Shown in pieces: positions 30,334-42,492 of a stretch of DNA of 64,000 nt. The notes below the pieces were generated by a model. The model saw nothing but the letters and a program-made list of their open reading frames with translations. It was not told where the DNA came from and did no database searches. Location: the NCBI RefSeq assembly GCF_902806685.2, contig NC_048546.1:7874001-7938000 (forward strand), written 5' to 3'. Both the position numbers and the translations under genes were made by a program. Position 1 is the stretch's first letter. Each line of letters opens with the position of its first letter. Source of the DNA: Maniola hyperantus (lineage: Eukaryota; Arthropoda; Insecta; Lepidoptera; Nymphalidae).

Positions 30334-33070
30334 GATATACTATAATTATTACACTAGTTCCACATTTGTGACAGAGTAGTAATTTTGTAAGAGCGAATTA
30401 TCCTCAAAATCAAAATTAAATTAAATCTCTACCAGATCAATACAATGATTCGTTTCAATAAGGTTAGTAGGTACGTGCTAGGCAGATATACATAATATTT
30501 ATCATGATAAAACTTAAAATAACGATCACTATTAGGTAAATTGTAAAAGATAAAAGGTGTATTATAAAAGCAAACTTTATGTGCAATGTGCAAGACTTGA
30601 TGAAACTGAATTATTAAACTTTCAAAACCAGAAATGAACCGTAAATTTCTAGGAGACTTCAGAGTTTTCGTTGATCATCTTGAATATTACTAGTAATGGT
30701 GCTTTTCATGCTTTGTTAGTAGAACATAGCGTGTTTGAAAACCTCGTTCATTTTGTTTTCAGTTAACGTTAAGAAATTCAGTAAGTTAACGTTAAGAAAT
30801 TCAGGAGCTTAATGATGCATAAAATCATTTAGAACTTCAGATTAAGGCCCACTTGCAGATTTAGTGTCCTTGTGCAAGTATTAGACACATTTTTTAATGC
30901 TGTCACTTTTTGGCAACCGCCTAAGTAAATCAGTATTATAACTGTCTTTGTGTAAGTGTGCCTAAGTGTACTATTTTAATTGTTTAAATCCTTCACTTAA
31001 TTTAAAGTTTGCTTTAGGTCAATAGTAAAATGCGTATTCGGCAGGTTGAGAACGTCTATCGCCCTTCCACAGACTCACTTTTGTCAATGAACGTTTCATT
31101 ATTTATTTCATAGAACCTTCACAAACAGCTAGAGGCCATGATTACATTTTCGCGTCACTGTCAACCCCAAACAAAGACAACGCGAGAAAATCATCAGTCA
31201 TTATCAAACAGGAGAACAATAAAACAGCGAGTCACCGTCGTTAGCTGAATTTAACTAGGGGACCTATCCTGGAACACGCAAAGTTTAATTTAAAACTTTT
31301 GCCCTACTGATCATCATTGCAGAATAATAAGTATGTTTGTTTGAAGAGCTTTTAAATTTTATTTTACAATATTAATTATTAATATTATCGATGAGATGTT
31401 CTATCTACGTGAGCACAAGAACTGCAGCATCAGAATTGAAATGTTGGAACCCAATTTTGACCGAAATATGTGTGAGAACTGTGAAGTGCATTAAAAAGTA
31501 AGTAAAATTCCATGACAAGATTTAAAACAAAAATACGACAGTAAAGCTATATTATGTAAATTTGTTTAAAAATATAAATTCATAGCGGATACCCGGCGTG
31601 TGCTACTACGCTAAAAAATTACGTAATGCATTTTTTATTGGTCTAAAACCAATTTCGCATTATTACTTTTCTAATAAAACCGGTTTGGGACGCATCGGCT
31701 GGATGGTTTCAAAGTCTATAACGGACTCAGGTAGAAACATTGTTCGTGTTTTACGTCTTAATATTCTACAATATTCTATTATCCTTATATTTTTTATCTT
31801 AGATCAAGTAGGATTCAGTACACCTACTACTACTCAAGTAGGTATTCATTTCAATATTTATCCTTTTGTCAATAGGAATAACATATCGGATTTTTCTATG
31901 ACTATTAAGTAGGTATCTAAGCCTAAGTTTTGTCTTGCGAGGTGTGAAATGTAGAGTATTGAACTTGGGGGTAATACTATCTTACTCTTGGGCGCCCCTA
32001 AACTTCGCGCTTCACTACGGATTCTAGATGCAACACAGCAATTTATTAAATGGGGTTTATTCTATTTCTTATTTTATCCTTGTCTTTTCTAAATAGAAAA
32101 GTAGGTACAATTATATGATGATCAAACATTTTACTTGTTGCTATGATACTTGGAATATTTAAGTGATTTTAGTCAAATTATTATTTTTTGTCTTCGTTAT
32201 TTAATAGCAACGACGCGTACCGGCATTACTTTAACCAAACGAGGGACGATGTCGAGCAATAATGATCTCTGTGATTTCTGAGATAAGCTTGAATTTTGAA
32301 TGAAGACAGTATAAAGAGAGTGGTTGCGGCGAAGAGACCATTAGAGCAAATGACTTTACTACGAGCGTTGCTGACACTGGCCAAGACCCGTGTGGACCGT
32401 TATATTCTAAGAGATTTTCGTGACGAGATCTCGCTTCAAGTAATTGCTAGGCTTGTGCTTTAGCTACCGTTCCGGCCAGTGGTATAAAAAATCCAATTTA
32501 ATCAACATTATACGGTGATCAAAAAACCATTTTACAGTATTAGTTTTTTACGTAAAATAAAGAACAATCCGATTGTCATTAGCAGATCTCGATAAGATCA
32601 ACATTTGATTTGCAATAGAAATAGTGGTATGTTTTTAAGTAGTGGTATGTATAGTCATTACGACCGGGACTTTCACTCAAAGTTATTTTTGAAGAATGAT
32701 TAGAAATTCTATAAGTATAAGGTGTATTTCTAATCAGGCTGTACAAAAACAACAATCAAAATGATCATTTTATTCAAATTCAGAAGAATGATGACTTCCT
32801 ATCAGCGTTCACACAAAGCGTGCGAACGTGTTATAATTTCCGCCACATGTTAAAAAGCGATATTTATGAAATACGTATCCTTTATTTGGGACAACCGAAA
32901 GAGCTTGTGTATATCTTTAAAACTAAAGAAAGCAAACACATATTGAGCATATTGCTTTTATGACAGCATTGATATAGAAATATAGTAGGTAGGTACAGAT
33001 GACAGATCACGAACAAAATGACATCGCTCAAGTGGCCAGGTTTTTTTAATTGAGAAAAAAATATTTACTC
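30334..33070. other. 2.7 kb without a recognisable gene
   Basis: AT-rich. A local tandem duplication, GTTAACGTTAAGAAATTCAG, lies at 30762-30781 and 30785-30804. A 104-codon frame (31598-31912) translates to low-complexity, AT-driven residues with no family and is probably chance. A short duplication AGTGGTATGT near 32622-32650. Confidence 0.5.
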
Positions 33071-33140
33071 TACATGTCTCACACCCGAAACACCTAACGT
33101 CGACTAAACACGTGAGTAAAGCCGGGTGTGAGACATGTAT
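33071..33140. mobile_element. Deleted relative of the 350-542 fold-back MITE
   Basis: Short terminal inverted repeats TACATGTCTCACACCCG and CGGGTGTGAGACATGTA enclose only one arm's inner part, ACGTCGACTAAACACGTGAG, which is shared with 350-542. The centre and most of the left arm are gone. Confidence 0.75.
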
Positions 33141-33183
33141 AATGGAAATCACTTACAATAGTTTAAACGTTAAAATACGTATC

Positions 33184-33371
33184 TATAATATAAAAATGAA
33201 TCACTAAATGTGTTGCTCATCGCAAATCTCGAGAACAGCTGAACCGATTTCGCTAATTTTTTTTGTTTATAATATTTCTTGAAGTAGGTACGGAGATGGT
33301 TCTTATGGAGAGAAAAATTTTAAAAATTTGAATCGACTGTTTGGCGGTACGAAGTTCGCCGGGTCAGCTAG
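33184..33371 (+). mobile_element. Element ending GGGTCAGCTAG, forward copy
   Basis: TATAATATAAAAATGAATCA at the left, CGAGAACAGCTGAACCGATT, GAATCGACTGTTTGGCGG, and TTCGCCGGGTCAGCTAG|T at the right. Same unit as 30137-30333. Confidence 0.8.
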
Positions 33372-34966
33372 TTCTTAAATAAAACTTATCGCCTAAGTGT
33401 AAATTTGACTAATTTGAAATAAGGTTATACTACATATTATTTTTGCTTTTACTTTTCGGGGCGCTTTTGAAGCACTTATTCTATCCTGTAGATACTCATA
33501 TCTATAATTTTTATCATAGTGCTTTCACCTAGGAAATTTCCAAACAACTTTCAAATAGATGTGTAATAATGTAATTTCAAATACATACATAATGTAAGAC
33601 AGGCATCGCTATAAATGACATGATATTATGCCCAAGTGAACAAAATTTTTCACGGTTTTGGAACCAAATAAATCAGCGCCACCTTTTAGATAATGAACGA
33701 CCCGTTTGAAATCCTGACGTCACTGAGGTTGTATTGGTGCTAAATAAACATTTTAGGACCAAAGAATCGGTGCCATTTTGCTTGTTCAATGGCCCTGTCC
33801 TACGAAGTACCTAATATATAAGTCAATGAAGACAGACATAAAAATTATGTGTGAAAGAATTCGAATACACCTACATGTTTTATGATCGTCGATACATTGT
33901 GATGGCCTAGAGCGTACAGTGATCATCTCGAATCACGAACACAACAAAACAACAATAACTTGTTTTGAAATCGTGCTTCAAAAAACGACAGCACATGATT
34001 CATTGGAGTACGTACTTACTACTTTCTAAACTCCCTATTCGTTTAGATCCAGCGTAAACTTAATATAAAAAGTCGCTACAAAAACTGTCTGAACGTTTGA
34101 AAAAGTCTGAGGGAAAAGGAAAGTTACTAGCGGGAACACTAAAAAAGTTATGACTGGCATTGTTAAATTGGACTTTTTAGTTCACTTCGAAAAACGAAAA
34201 GTAGAAAAAGCAGACGAAACCGTGGGTTTTATTTTGTTTTACAAAACCAATATTTTTGCTTTCGAATTTTTAGTTATTTTACTCAGTACATTTTGACCTG
34301 AATTTGTTGGCTGAAATACATTTTTCAATTTAGAAACATGCAATACATTTGTCTGATGTCATCTAGGTATTTTATTGTTGTATAACTTTTTTTAAAAAGA
34401 ACAATTAATATGGTACAATTTTCCGACAAATTTTGTAGATATTTTACTTCGAATGTTATTGGCGCTCTACTTAATGTAAATCAATCCTTTCCCTACACAT
34501 GTTAGTATACTTACTATAAAAATGTTACCTTCTATGCTTAGCTGTGCCTCAAATTTACTTTTTGAAACTTCTTCTATCCTAATTATATCTGAAAATTAAG
34601 GCTACCCTTACACAAAGAAAGAGTATAAAACAAAAATTCCATCCGAGCTAGTTTCTTTTTACAAACTTTTTCTTTAAACGTTTTTTTTCGTAACAGACGC
34701 CAAATAAGTTCAACGAGCCCGTCACGCGTCGAGTTACTTTATCATTACCACCAGTAACCGTATCATAATTCTCTTTAAATAAGTATTTCCATAAAGATAC
34801 TTAAATTATTCACAAAACGAGTTTTCAAGTAATGTAAAAAAATTGCGTGAATTATTTTTTAGTGAACTTTAATGTTAATATTATGTTCTTACCATTGTAC
34901 AGGTAGGTACCTATACCTACTAAAATCGTGAAAGTTTAATTTTTGTACAGATGTCATTTAACATAT
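33372..34966. other. 1.6 kb without a recognisable gene
   Basis: AT-rich. The segment 33630-33830 looks like an old repeat (its ATATATAAGTCAATGA step recurs near 60700), otherwise nothing. Confidence 0.45.
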
Positions 34967-35010
34967 TCCGCGACAGGTCGAGATGGCAATCGGGAGGGGT
35001 GGGGGGAGTC
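34967..35010 (+). mobile_element. GC-rich MITE, left end only
   Basis: TCCGCGACAGGTCGAGATGG then CAATCGGGAGGGG matches the left end of 10534-10684 and 36258-36410, and stops after about 40 bp. Confidence 0.75.
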
Positions 35011-36257
35011 CAATTATATAATTTAGTAATTGTAGCTCAACTGGCATAATCGTATTGCAACTAGATCATACCAAGGACAATAGTATTACTAGTTACTACA
35101 TCCGTGTGAACAGGTCGTTGCACCGCAAGTTCAGGCGATAGTAGATAAGGAACAATCAACATGCGCCGAACAAACAAAGGACGCATTGTTTTGCTTTATT
35201 TCGCAATGGGAATATTCACCGTAGACGCTTTTCCGGTACCCATTCAAGAAACTAGAAGCAAATTCAGTTTGGAGCAACGTATATTTTTAGCCACGAGTCG
35301 ACCGTGATATATTTGTTTGTTTACTCTCAGTGACAGCCTCATGGTGGGAATAATATGAATGAAACTTCTGGGAGATAAAATTTTGGGTTCAAGTGTAAAC
35401 ATTATTTCTCCTCATCACTTCCGAAGACGGATATTAAAAGAGACCGGCAGCCGTCACAATAGAAAGAAAAAGGGTTTATAAATAAACACGTTTTCCTATA
35501 ACATAAAACTGATTCAAATATTTGCGATCGTTTCCTTAATAGTAAATATTTTAAATTGTTGCTCAAATATACATTAAAGCTTCCATTGTATTGTTCCTTC
35601 TACACTAAACGTAACACAGCTCATTAGTAACTGTTTGTGAGAAAAAGTATCCAACTAGTGACGCAAAACAAACGGATATCGAAATAATTTATTTAAATTT
35701 AAAAATAATTTCTTTCATGTAAATAAATAGAAAACATGAAACTCACTTTACCATTTAAAAAAAATTTAATTACTTAAACTAATTTGCAAGATAAAATTCA
35801 AAATTATGCCTGCCTAGTACCTTTGGTACAATATTATGTTAATTTTATGTATTTTGTTATTACAACAAAGTATAATAAGGACGTAACGATAAATAAATGA
35901 GGCCAACTTTTATTAATTAAAACCAGTTTACTTCAAACAACTAGTTATTCTAATAAAATTTTAATTATAAACTTGCTAATTATTTTACAGAAAAGAGTTA
36001 GCCTTGTTTCATACTGTGGCTCGTTTGTGATTAATATTAGCAGTTTTTCACAGCTCCCTGTCGTGATAACCGATAACTAAAGTTTCTCACGCAAACTAAT
36101 ATATTAAACATAATTGCTTTGATTGATGCGTGTATAATTTTAATGCATTATCTGCCAACATAAAAAATATTAATTGTTTTTAACTAATTAGGTACTAAAT
36201 TCATTTCAGCCAATATGATAAAAAAGTGTTTTACGGACACGACATGTACCTATATAA
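35011..36257. other. 1.2 kb without a recognisable gene
   Basis: Very AT-rich, especially 35480-36200. No open frames. Confidence 0.5.
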
Positions 36258-36410
36258 CGCCACAGGTCGAGATGGCAATAGGGGAGGGAACACCCTGCAC
36301 ACCCGCACAGCTTCTACGTCCCGTACTCGGTGCGGGCGACGTGCGAGTGTCCCGCGAGCGTCCCTCCGCCTCACACCCCGATTGCTATCTTAGCTTGTCG
36401 CGGACTAAAG
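36258..36410. mobile_element. GC-rich MITE, copy 3 (complete)
   Basis: CACAGGTCGAGATGGCAATA at the left against CGATTGCTATCTTAGCTTGT then CGCGGA at the right. The centre has CCGTACTCGGTGCGGGCGAC. Terminal inverted repeats of about 28 bp with a few mismatches. A 75-codon frame (36215-36442) across it is spurious. Confidence 0.8.
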
Positions 36411-36786
36411 TTACAAAACTTTCTGCAATAAACAATACCTGACATTGGTTGGGTTAGTAAAAAGTTTACATTTTTACAAACATTACTGTTATTTACAAAC
36501 ACTTTATCAAAGTTTTATATCGATAGAAATATCGACCTATTTATTAAACACCGGGACAGCGCTACCGGATTGCAGCGCAGCGTTTACAAACAACAACGGC
36601 TGCGAACGAGTGAATACATACGAATAGTCATGAATGCTCTTAGTTTCAACACACGTGGGGAACAGCCATCTTACACAGACCTAGAGAGTGATTTAAATAT
36701 AGTGCAGGTTCTGTTATAGTACCTACGTGTTCACGCTGAACTAGCGGACGCGACTATTTTTATAAAACCCGTACGTGAGTTATATT
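36411..36786. other. No gene; short word shared with the GC-rich island
   Basis: CGGACGCGACTATTT at 36745-36759 also occurs at 18697-18711. Here it is followed by TTATAAAACC, a possible TATA-type sequence, but no coding frame lies downstream. Confidence 0.35.
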
Positions 36787-36880
36787 AAAGAATACTTAAT
36801 AGTAAGTACCTTAAGGGTATAGAGAGTTTACTCCACAACGTTTAAATAAATGGCGTCTCTTGTTACAACGCAAAAGTTAG
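36787..36880 (+). repeat. Unnamed dispersed repeat, copy 2
   Basis: TACTTAATAGTAAGTACCTT, TTAAATAAATGGCGTCTCTT and GTTACAACGCAA, in the same order as 28943-29015. Confidence 0.55.
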
Positions 36881-37001
36881 GCTCTGAAAAATATACAGAA
36901 AAATAGAGGCGTTTTAATATCTTTCAACAGTAATGTGAAAATTAATTCAAAAAGGAGTAGGTAGTACAAACTGAGATAGTGTCAATCGCAAGTTTCACAT
37001 A

Positions 37002-37085
37002 AATATTCGTCGTTGTCGTCAACCGATAGACTTCCACTCCACAGCTGGACATAAGTCTCGTTGCGGTCTGGGACTCGTTTGATGT
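37002..37085 (-). mobile_element. RTE-type LINE 3' end, short
   Basis: Plus-strand TCGTCGTTGTCGTCAACCGA then CACAGCTGGACATAAGTCTC is the reverse of the typical RTE ending (GTCCAGCTGTGG, followed by a trinucleotide tail). No coding sequence left. Confidence 0.6.
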
Positions 37086-37096
37086 CATCTATACAC

Positions 37097-37212
37097 CTAC
37101 TGCCAATCCGCACTTGGCCAGCGAGGTAGACTATGACCAAAACCCTTCTAACTCTGAGAGGAGACCCGTGCTCTGTAGTGAGCCGGCGATGGGTTAATCG
37201 TGATGATGATGT
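37097..37212 (+). mobile_element. tRNA-derived SINE, 5'-truncated
   Basis: ACTGCCAATCCGCACTTGGC, GAGGAGACCCGTGCTCTGTA, AGCCGGCGATGGGTTAATCG and TGATGATGATG. Only the last third of the SINE. Two frames of 70 and 105 codons that cross it are spurious. Confidence 0.8.
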
Positions 37213-38569
37213 TACACCTACTGGGGCTCTATCAGTGCTGCGAGGTCCCTTTCCTAGCACCTTGGGACCCCAACGTTTATTGTCACTACAGCTTCGCAAT
37301 CGGTTACTCGACTTAAAACTACGGATTTCGTCATTTCTGATTTGATCATCAAAAATATTTGATCAAAATAAACTTCACATTTGTTTTTTACACAATTGCG
37401 CAACGCGAAGAGTGTTATGTTCTTTTTTGTTCTTAAGTACTTAATAACTAATGTTTAATTAAGTCAGCTGATTCAGTCAAAATAAGCTAAGCTGATTCCT
37501 TGCTCCATGGTCAAAATAATCATACATTATGACACAACACTTGTAATAAATTTAACAAATTACATGGCCATTATGGCTATCGCAATTTCGTAATACCTAC
37601 CTATTACTCATAATACGCATAGGTAACTAGTTCCTATTCTGTTTTAAGTCGGCTGCTATTTCGTTATTACAACAATAAGTTTTTATGGTCGTATTTACAT
37701 TTTGATTGTTATGACTATTAAAGGCGGTGACGCAACGGATAGAAAGACAATAATAATAATTATTCAAGTAGAAAATATATGACCCAGGCTTGATTATAAA
37801 CTAGTACAGAATATCATGAATAGGCTACCTAGTGACCTTCTGGCCACTGATAATACCTTTACTTGTTCCAGAAAAGCGATCAAGGGATCTACAGTCTAAA
37901 CGAACCTCGCGTTTAAAAAATAAGGCTAGTTCTTCATGATCTTTCTATCATCTTTCTGGAGCTATGGTCGATATCTTGAGACTGAATTAGGTATTAGGGC
38001 TAAAATTTTGCTTCGTCAAGAACAAACTACATTATATCATTCACATCCGTAAGCTTCCCACGAGTTATGAGCTTAAATATTATGGATCCGAAGCAATTTT
38101 AAAATATAGTTTCCTAAATAGACACAATCGGAAATTAAAACCACATTGGGAACGCCACACGAGAGTGCTTGTTACGATGGTAATAATGTGTTTATGGGAT
38201 GTTACAGAAGCTAAATCGTTTTTATTTTACAATCATGTTTGAAGCTGTCAAAATTTCTAATGGGAGCAGTCCAAGCACACTCAATGCGACACATCTCTCT
38301 TGTGGCTATATCAACGTTTTATCGGTAGAAAAGCAGCGCTGAGCGCTGTGCTCAGAGTGTTGCTAATATAGATAGATACAATATACCTAATAACGATGTC
38401 ACGTATCTTGTCGCGGTTCTGTATTTTAAATCGTTTGTAATAAATATCAAACAGATCTCTCTTTTTTTTTACACCTGAATCTAGTTGGAGAGTGTCCAAG
38501 AATTCGGGCCGAAATATTTTAATTCGTTTAATTCTTTACACAACGTTGATATGATAGCCTTCATCGTTA
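37213..38569. other. 1.35 kb without a recognisable gene
   Basis: AT-rich. A 62-codon minus frame at 38311-38499 has no family. Confidence 0.45.
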
Positions 38570-39310
38570 TTTGACTGCTAGGGCTTGGATACATTAGGTA
38601 CCACGGCGCGACGCGTGCTTTTTCTATGGCGGCACGTCGCGTCGTGTCATGCTACGGTTCAACACGATATGCGCGATCATCTCCGTCGCGTTAAATAGAA
38701 GCATATTTTGTAGACATGGACCGCATAACCATAAGGGATGATTTATGCCTACACGTGGCGGGCACGAGCAGTGCCACGAGCCGTGCCACGTTCAGGGCGC
38801 GGATGAGGCACGGATTCAAAACATCACGAACACAAACCACCACGTGTTGGCATAAATCATCCTTAAGACGTATTCTTCTTAAGGTATCTATTGTTAAGAA
38901 GATGCATCAAAAGGAACCTTTTGTTTTTTATTCTTGAAAGTACCTACTTCATCAAATCAAACCCATACTTTTGTATCAGGAATAATGTGGAAACGTTTTG
39001 AGAGAGGCGTTGAAAATATGCCATGCCATGTATAAACGTTAAATATGGTAATATTTCAGAATGTCAATTTCAAGTTTTGAAAATTATATTTTATTTAGAA
39101 ACCTGTCAAACCTATGGAGATATACTAGTACTAGGATCAAAAAAATCAACTTTACTGACTGAATCAGCCGCCAGGCGCCGACCTACTTACTGAACCAGAC
39201 GTCGGGCGCATGACGTGAATTAGCTACGTGCCGCACTGTAGCACGGCACGATGCCGCGTCGTAGCACGACGCAACACCGCGATGTGGTGATGTATCCCGT
39301 CCTCGGCTTT
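38570..39310. mobile_element. Probable composite element with subterminal inverted repeats
   Basis: GGATACATTAGGTACCACGG near 38586 and the inverse of GATGTGGTGATGTATCCCGT near 39280-39299 are imperfect inverted repeats. Both lead into GC-rich runs rich in GCACGTCGCGTCG / CGTCGTAGCACGACGC words. The interior contains another inverted-repeat unit (38734-38862). Limits are approximate. Confidence 0.45.
38734..38866. mobile_element. MITE with TAAGGATGATTTATGCC ends
   Basis: The left end TAAGGGATGATTTATGCCTA then CACGTGG faces the right end CCACGTGTTGGCATAAATCA then TCCTTA: inverted repeats of about 26 bp with two mismatches. About 130 bp long, non-coding. Confidence 0.75.
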
Positions 39311-40639
39311 AGTAATCCATCGAGATCAATAAATCTTGAATCAACGAAAAATAAATTGACTTGAAATATTCAGCCCCCTGCCACTGGTTCTGAGGCAAAT
39401 TTAGCTCGGCTTATATAATCTCTACAAAGTATGGTGTTTTAACAAAAAAAAGCTTAAGTTACAGTTCAACTTCTGTTATAGCCACTATATAATATCTTAA
39501 GCTCTATGTCCAAAATTACCCCAAACGACGCTAAGTACTATCGAAATTATGAGCAAATTGACGCTCTGGCTTTATCTCGCAGAGAAAGCTGATCTGTATT
39601 CTGTACTTATTATATGTAAACATGACTGGCTTTATGTGCCTATTTTCTCTAGTGCACTGAGTCCTGTCATTCTATGATAGCCAGCAGGCTCGACTGTTGT
39701 TATATTAATATGAAACGCTGCTGCAAGTTTTCATCTGGTGTAGAGAAACCAGGTGAGTCGTTTACATAAGTTTACTTAATTATTTTTCTTATAATATTTA
39801 TCGTAATATCCTTCCTATTGTTAAACTAAAAACTCATATTAAAGGATTTAATATACTTTTATTTAAATTCCAATTTAAAGGGAGTTTAGATTGTAATCAA
39901 AAACACTGGAATGCACACCACTTTGTCAATATGCGTCGGTCCTAAGATGGTAACGAGAAAAACTGCAACAAATATGGACAAGTACGTCCATAAACAAGTC
40001 TAAAGTTAACTTAACTTCGGGGTAGAGTAATAGGATCTAAATAGGTGCCTGATTGGTTTTGTGATAGGTACGGTTGGGGTAGTAACACGCAAGAAAAACC
40101 AATTACCCATACCGGATCCGGAAAACAAACTGGATATATAAATTAATAAAAAAAATAGATTAATGAAAATTCATAACAATTTAAATATCTACATCAGAAG
40201 GTATGTGTAATTATTCATGGTTTATATCTTCCCGTTGACCTATAATAATAAACTAAAATGTCACATGCGAAATATAACACATGAGTCATAACATTATAAC
40301 GATAGTGAAATATTGTATAAATAAAATTAGTAAATCACTCGGTAATTATATTAAGTAGTACCACCCATCGGCGAGTAAAAATAAATTTGGCGAATGAGTT
40401 TATTAACTGCAACATACTGAGTATGATTGCGGTAGGTATTATTATAATTCGTACTATGCAGTTATTGGTAACAGCAATATGTATTAATTTATGTACTTAC
40501 CTATGTTCGAAGTAGTAGTTTTGATTAGTCAAAAATAATTATCACAATATAAAAAAAAAGAAAAAAGTTACGTGTTTTTGAATCCAGCAAGAAATTCAGT
40601 GGTTGCCCCTGGGAACGGATACAGGCTACGGCCCACGGT
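39311..40639. other. 1.3 kb without a recognisable gene
   Basis: AT-rich; no repeats or frames noticed. Confidence 0.5.
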
Positions 40640-40691
40640 ATTTTGAAAAACTTTGAGAACAAACTCCGACAATGTCGCAGGCATCATCTAG
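40640..40691 (+). mobile_element. Helitron 3' end, degraded
   Basis: GGTATTTTGAAAAAC, ACTCCGACAATGTCGCAGGC and CATCTAG|T keep the order of the Helitron end with several substitutions. Confidence 0.5.
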
Positions 40692-41324
40692 TAGATAATG
40701 AATATAGGTAGAGAGAATAAATGTCTAACCCATTGCCCATCCATGATCCATATCAATATATAAAATGTATGAGTAAAATTAATTAGGAACAAAATCCTTT
40801 CGATTCTGAAAAGAAATACCGATTTCGACATACCTTACAAACCTAATACCGACGCAACATATTAAATTTATTGCGCACGTACTTAAAAATAACTCAGGCG
40901 GAATCCGCAATTTGTATAATATCATACGCTTCGAAGTTCGGTATTACATAAAAAATATAAAAACATCTGCTCGGAATCGTTCGGGGCCGTGGCAGATGCC
41001 CGACATCAAGACATTACGGAGGGTAATCCGGCTCACACGGTTTACGAAAAACGATCGGCTGTATCCATATCGATATCGATACTATGATTATGATACGTAC
41101 CTACATATATATATATATATGCGTCAAAAGTTACAGTTTCGGCGTTCCTACGTTTGGCTATAGTCAAACGTCAGGACTAACATTTTAGGTCTTTGTCATT
41201 ATATGACCAAAAAGTCATAGGTAGGCTTAAGAGGAAGTTAAAGTTACTTGACCTTGAAGATTTACATACAAATCTTTGAGATTTTGAAACTACATATTTT
41301 TATTCCGTAAAATTCTTACCGTAA
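40692..41324. other. No gene; AT dinucleotide run
   Basis: (AT)n at about 41106-41120. An 83-codon frame (40912-41163) ends in translated microsatellite and has no family. Confidence 0.45.
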
Positions 41325-41460
41325 AAATCAGTCTGGTAAATCACAGACACAGTTTCTAGAACATGTCTACATTGAGTTAGATTGGTTAATATACAAATAA
41401 GAATCAAACAACGTTTGTATGAAGAGCGGTGCGGATCGTGCTAAGGAAACTTCTCTTCAC
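41325..41460 (+). mobile_element. Partial copy of the 17208-17562 element
   Basis: AGTCTGGTAAATCACAGACA, TTAGATTGGTTAATATACAA, CAACGTTTGTATGAAGAGCG and GTGCTAAGGAAACTTCTC align with the right half of the 17.2 kb copy. Confidence 0.7.
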
Positions 41461-42149
41461 TAAATGAAAAAAGGTTTATATAGAGTATCAACACAGTAAA
41501 AAATACAAATAAAAATAAAAATAAATAGAAATTTAAAATAAACATAAGAAGCTACGAATTAGAAAATGCTAAGCATATGTATTTTCAACAAAATAATAAA
41601 AATCCGTGTGTCCGCTAAAAAGGCAAAGGCAAAGGTTTGACTTACTTATGACTAGATCAGATTTGAGAATTGCCTAGTAAAACCTTGAAGTGGTGAAACT
41701 TCGGGCATTGACTGTAACACATACGAAGTTATTTCAATAAAATAATGCCGCTTGTCTGGACGGAACGCGCTAGTGAACATGAAATATCATCGTTAACGTA
41801 ATAATATTCTAGTTACAGTTCCTAAATTATTTCCAAAGTGCCAATTTTGACAATGTTTACGATATTAATATTTTAGACCTGTTACCAAATATTTTTGAAT
41901 TTGAATATTAATATTATTTATACTGAAATTTATTTGCGATAAAAATACGCTCAATTTACATTTTAAAATCATTCGAAACGTTAAAAAATTCGTTTCAGAT
42001 TATTACGCAGGTTTATTTGTGTACATTAATAGTATTTGTGAAATGCTTTTATTTGAATGAATAGCTACTACATTTTTATTAAGTTTAGTTTATATCTCGG
42101 TAGAATTAATAAGGTAGTCAGTTTATCTTTTTATACCCTATGTAGATAT
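41461..42149. other. No recognisable feature
   Basis: Very AT-rich; nothing identified. Confidence 0.5.
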
Positions 42150-42492
42150 CTATCTAAATATATAAAAGGAAAAGGTGACTGACTGACTGACTGATCTATC
42201 AACGCACAGCTCAAAATACTGGACGGATCGGGCTGAAATTTGGCAAGCACATAGCTATTATGACTCGGCTTCTGGAGCGAGCTTGGATGGCTGGAGTGAA
42301 GACTTCAGCGGGGAGGGGCAATGCACGCACAACAGACGGAAACGTTTAAATGCGAAAACGAAAGAAGAAGAAGAAGCTATTATGACGTAGACATCTGCTA
42401 AGAAAGGATTTTTGAAAGTCAACACCTAAGTGTGTAAAATAGGGATTTGAAATATGTGTGATCCACGCGGACAAAGTCACGGGAATAAGCTA
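42150..42492 (+). mobile_element. Non-autonomous Helitron interrupted by a LINE scrap
   Basis: 5' A|TCTAAATATATAAAAGGAAA, (GACT)4, CTATCAACGCACAGCTCAAA, AAATTTGGCAAGCACATAGC. The insertion described in the next entry follows, then the Helitron resumes at GTAGACATCTGCTAAG and ends GATCCACGCGGACAAAGTC with CTAC. Without the insertion it would be about 220 bp, the normal size. Confidence 0.9.
42265..42374 (+). mobile_element. 110-bp LINE (RTE-like) tail inserted in the Helitron
   Basis: Exact 12-bp target duplications AGCTATTATGAC flank it at 42253-42264 and 42375-42386. The insert reads GATGGCTGGAGTGAAGACTT, CAATGCACGCACAACAGACG and ends in an (AAG) run. The (AAG)-type tail plus a duplication of this length indicates target-primed insertion of a strongly 5'-truncated LINE. 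Confidence 0.85.

Noticed and set aside
31598..31912. 104-codon plus frame as a gene
   Set aside because: AT-driven residue composition and no motif.
36745..36765. TATA promoter at TTATAAAACC
   Set aside because: No downstream coding frame or splice structure, and TATA-like words are frequent in such AT-rich DNA.
36982..37345. 105- and 70-codon frames as genes
   Set aside because: Both translate an RTE tail and a SINE; GAGGAGACCCGTGCTC-type sequence explains the open stretch.
41106..41120. Replication or structural signal at the AT run
   Set aside because: A short (AT) microsatellite with nothing around it to suggest a function.
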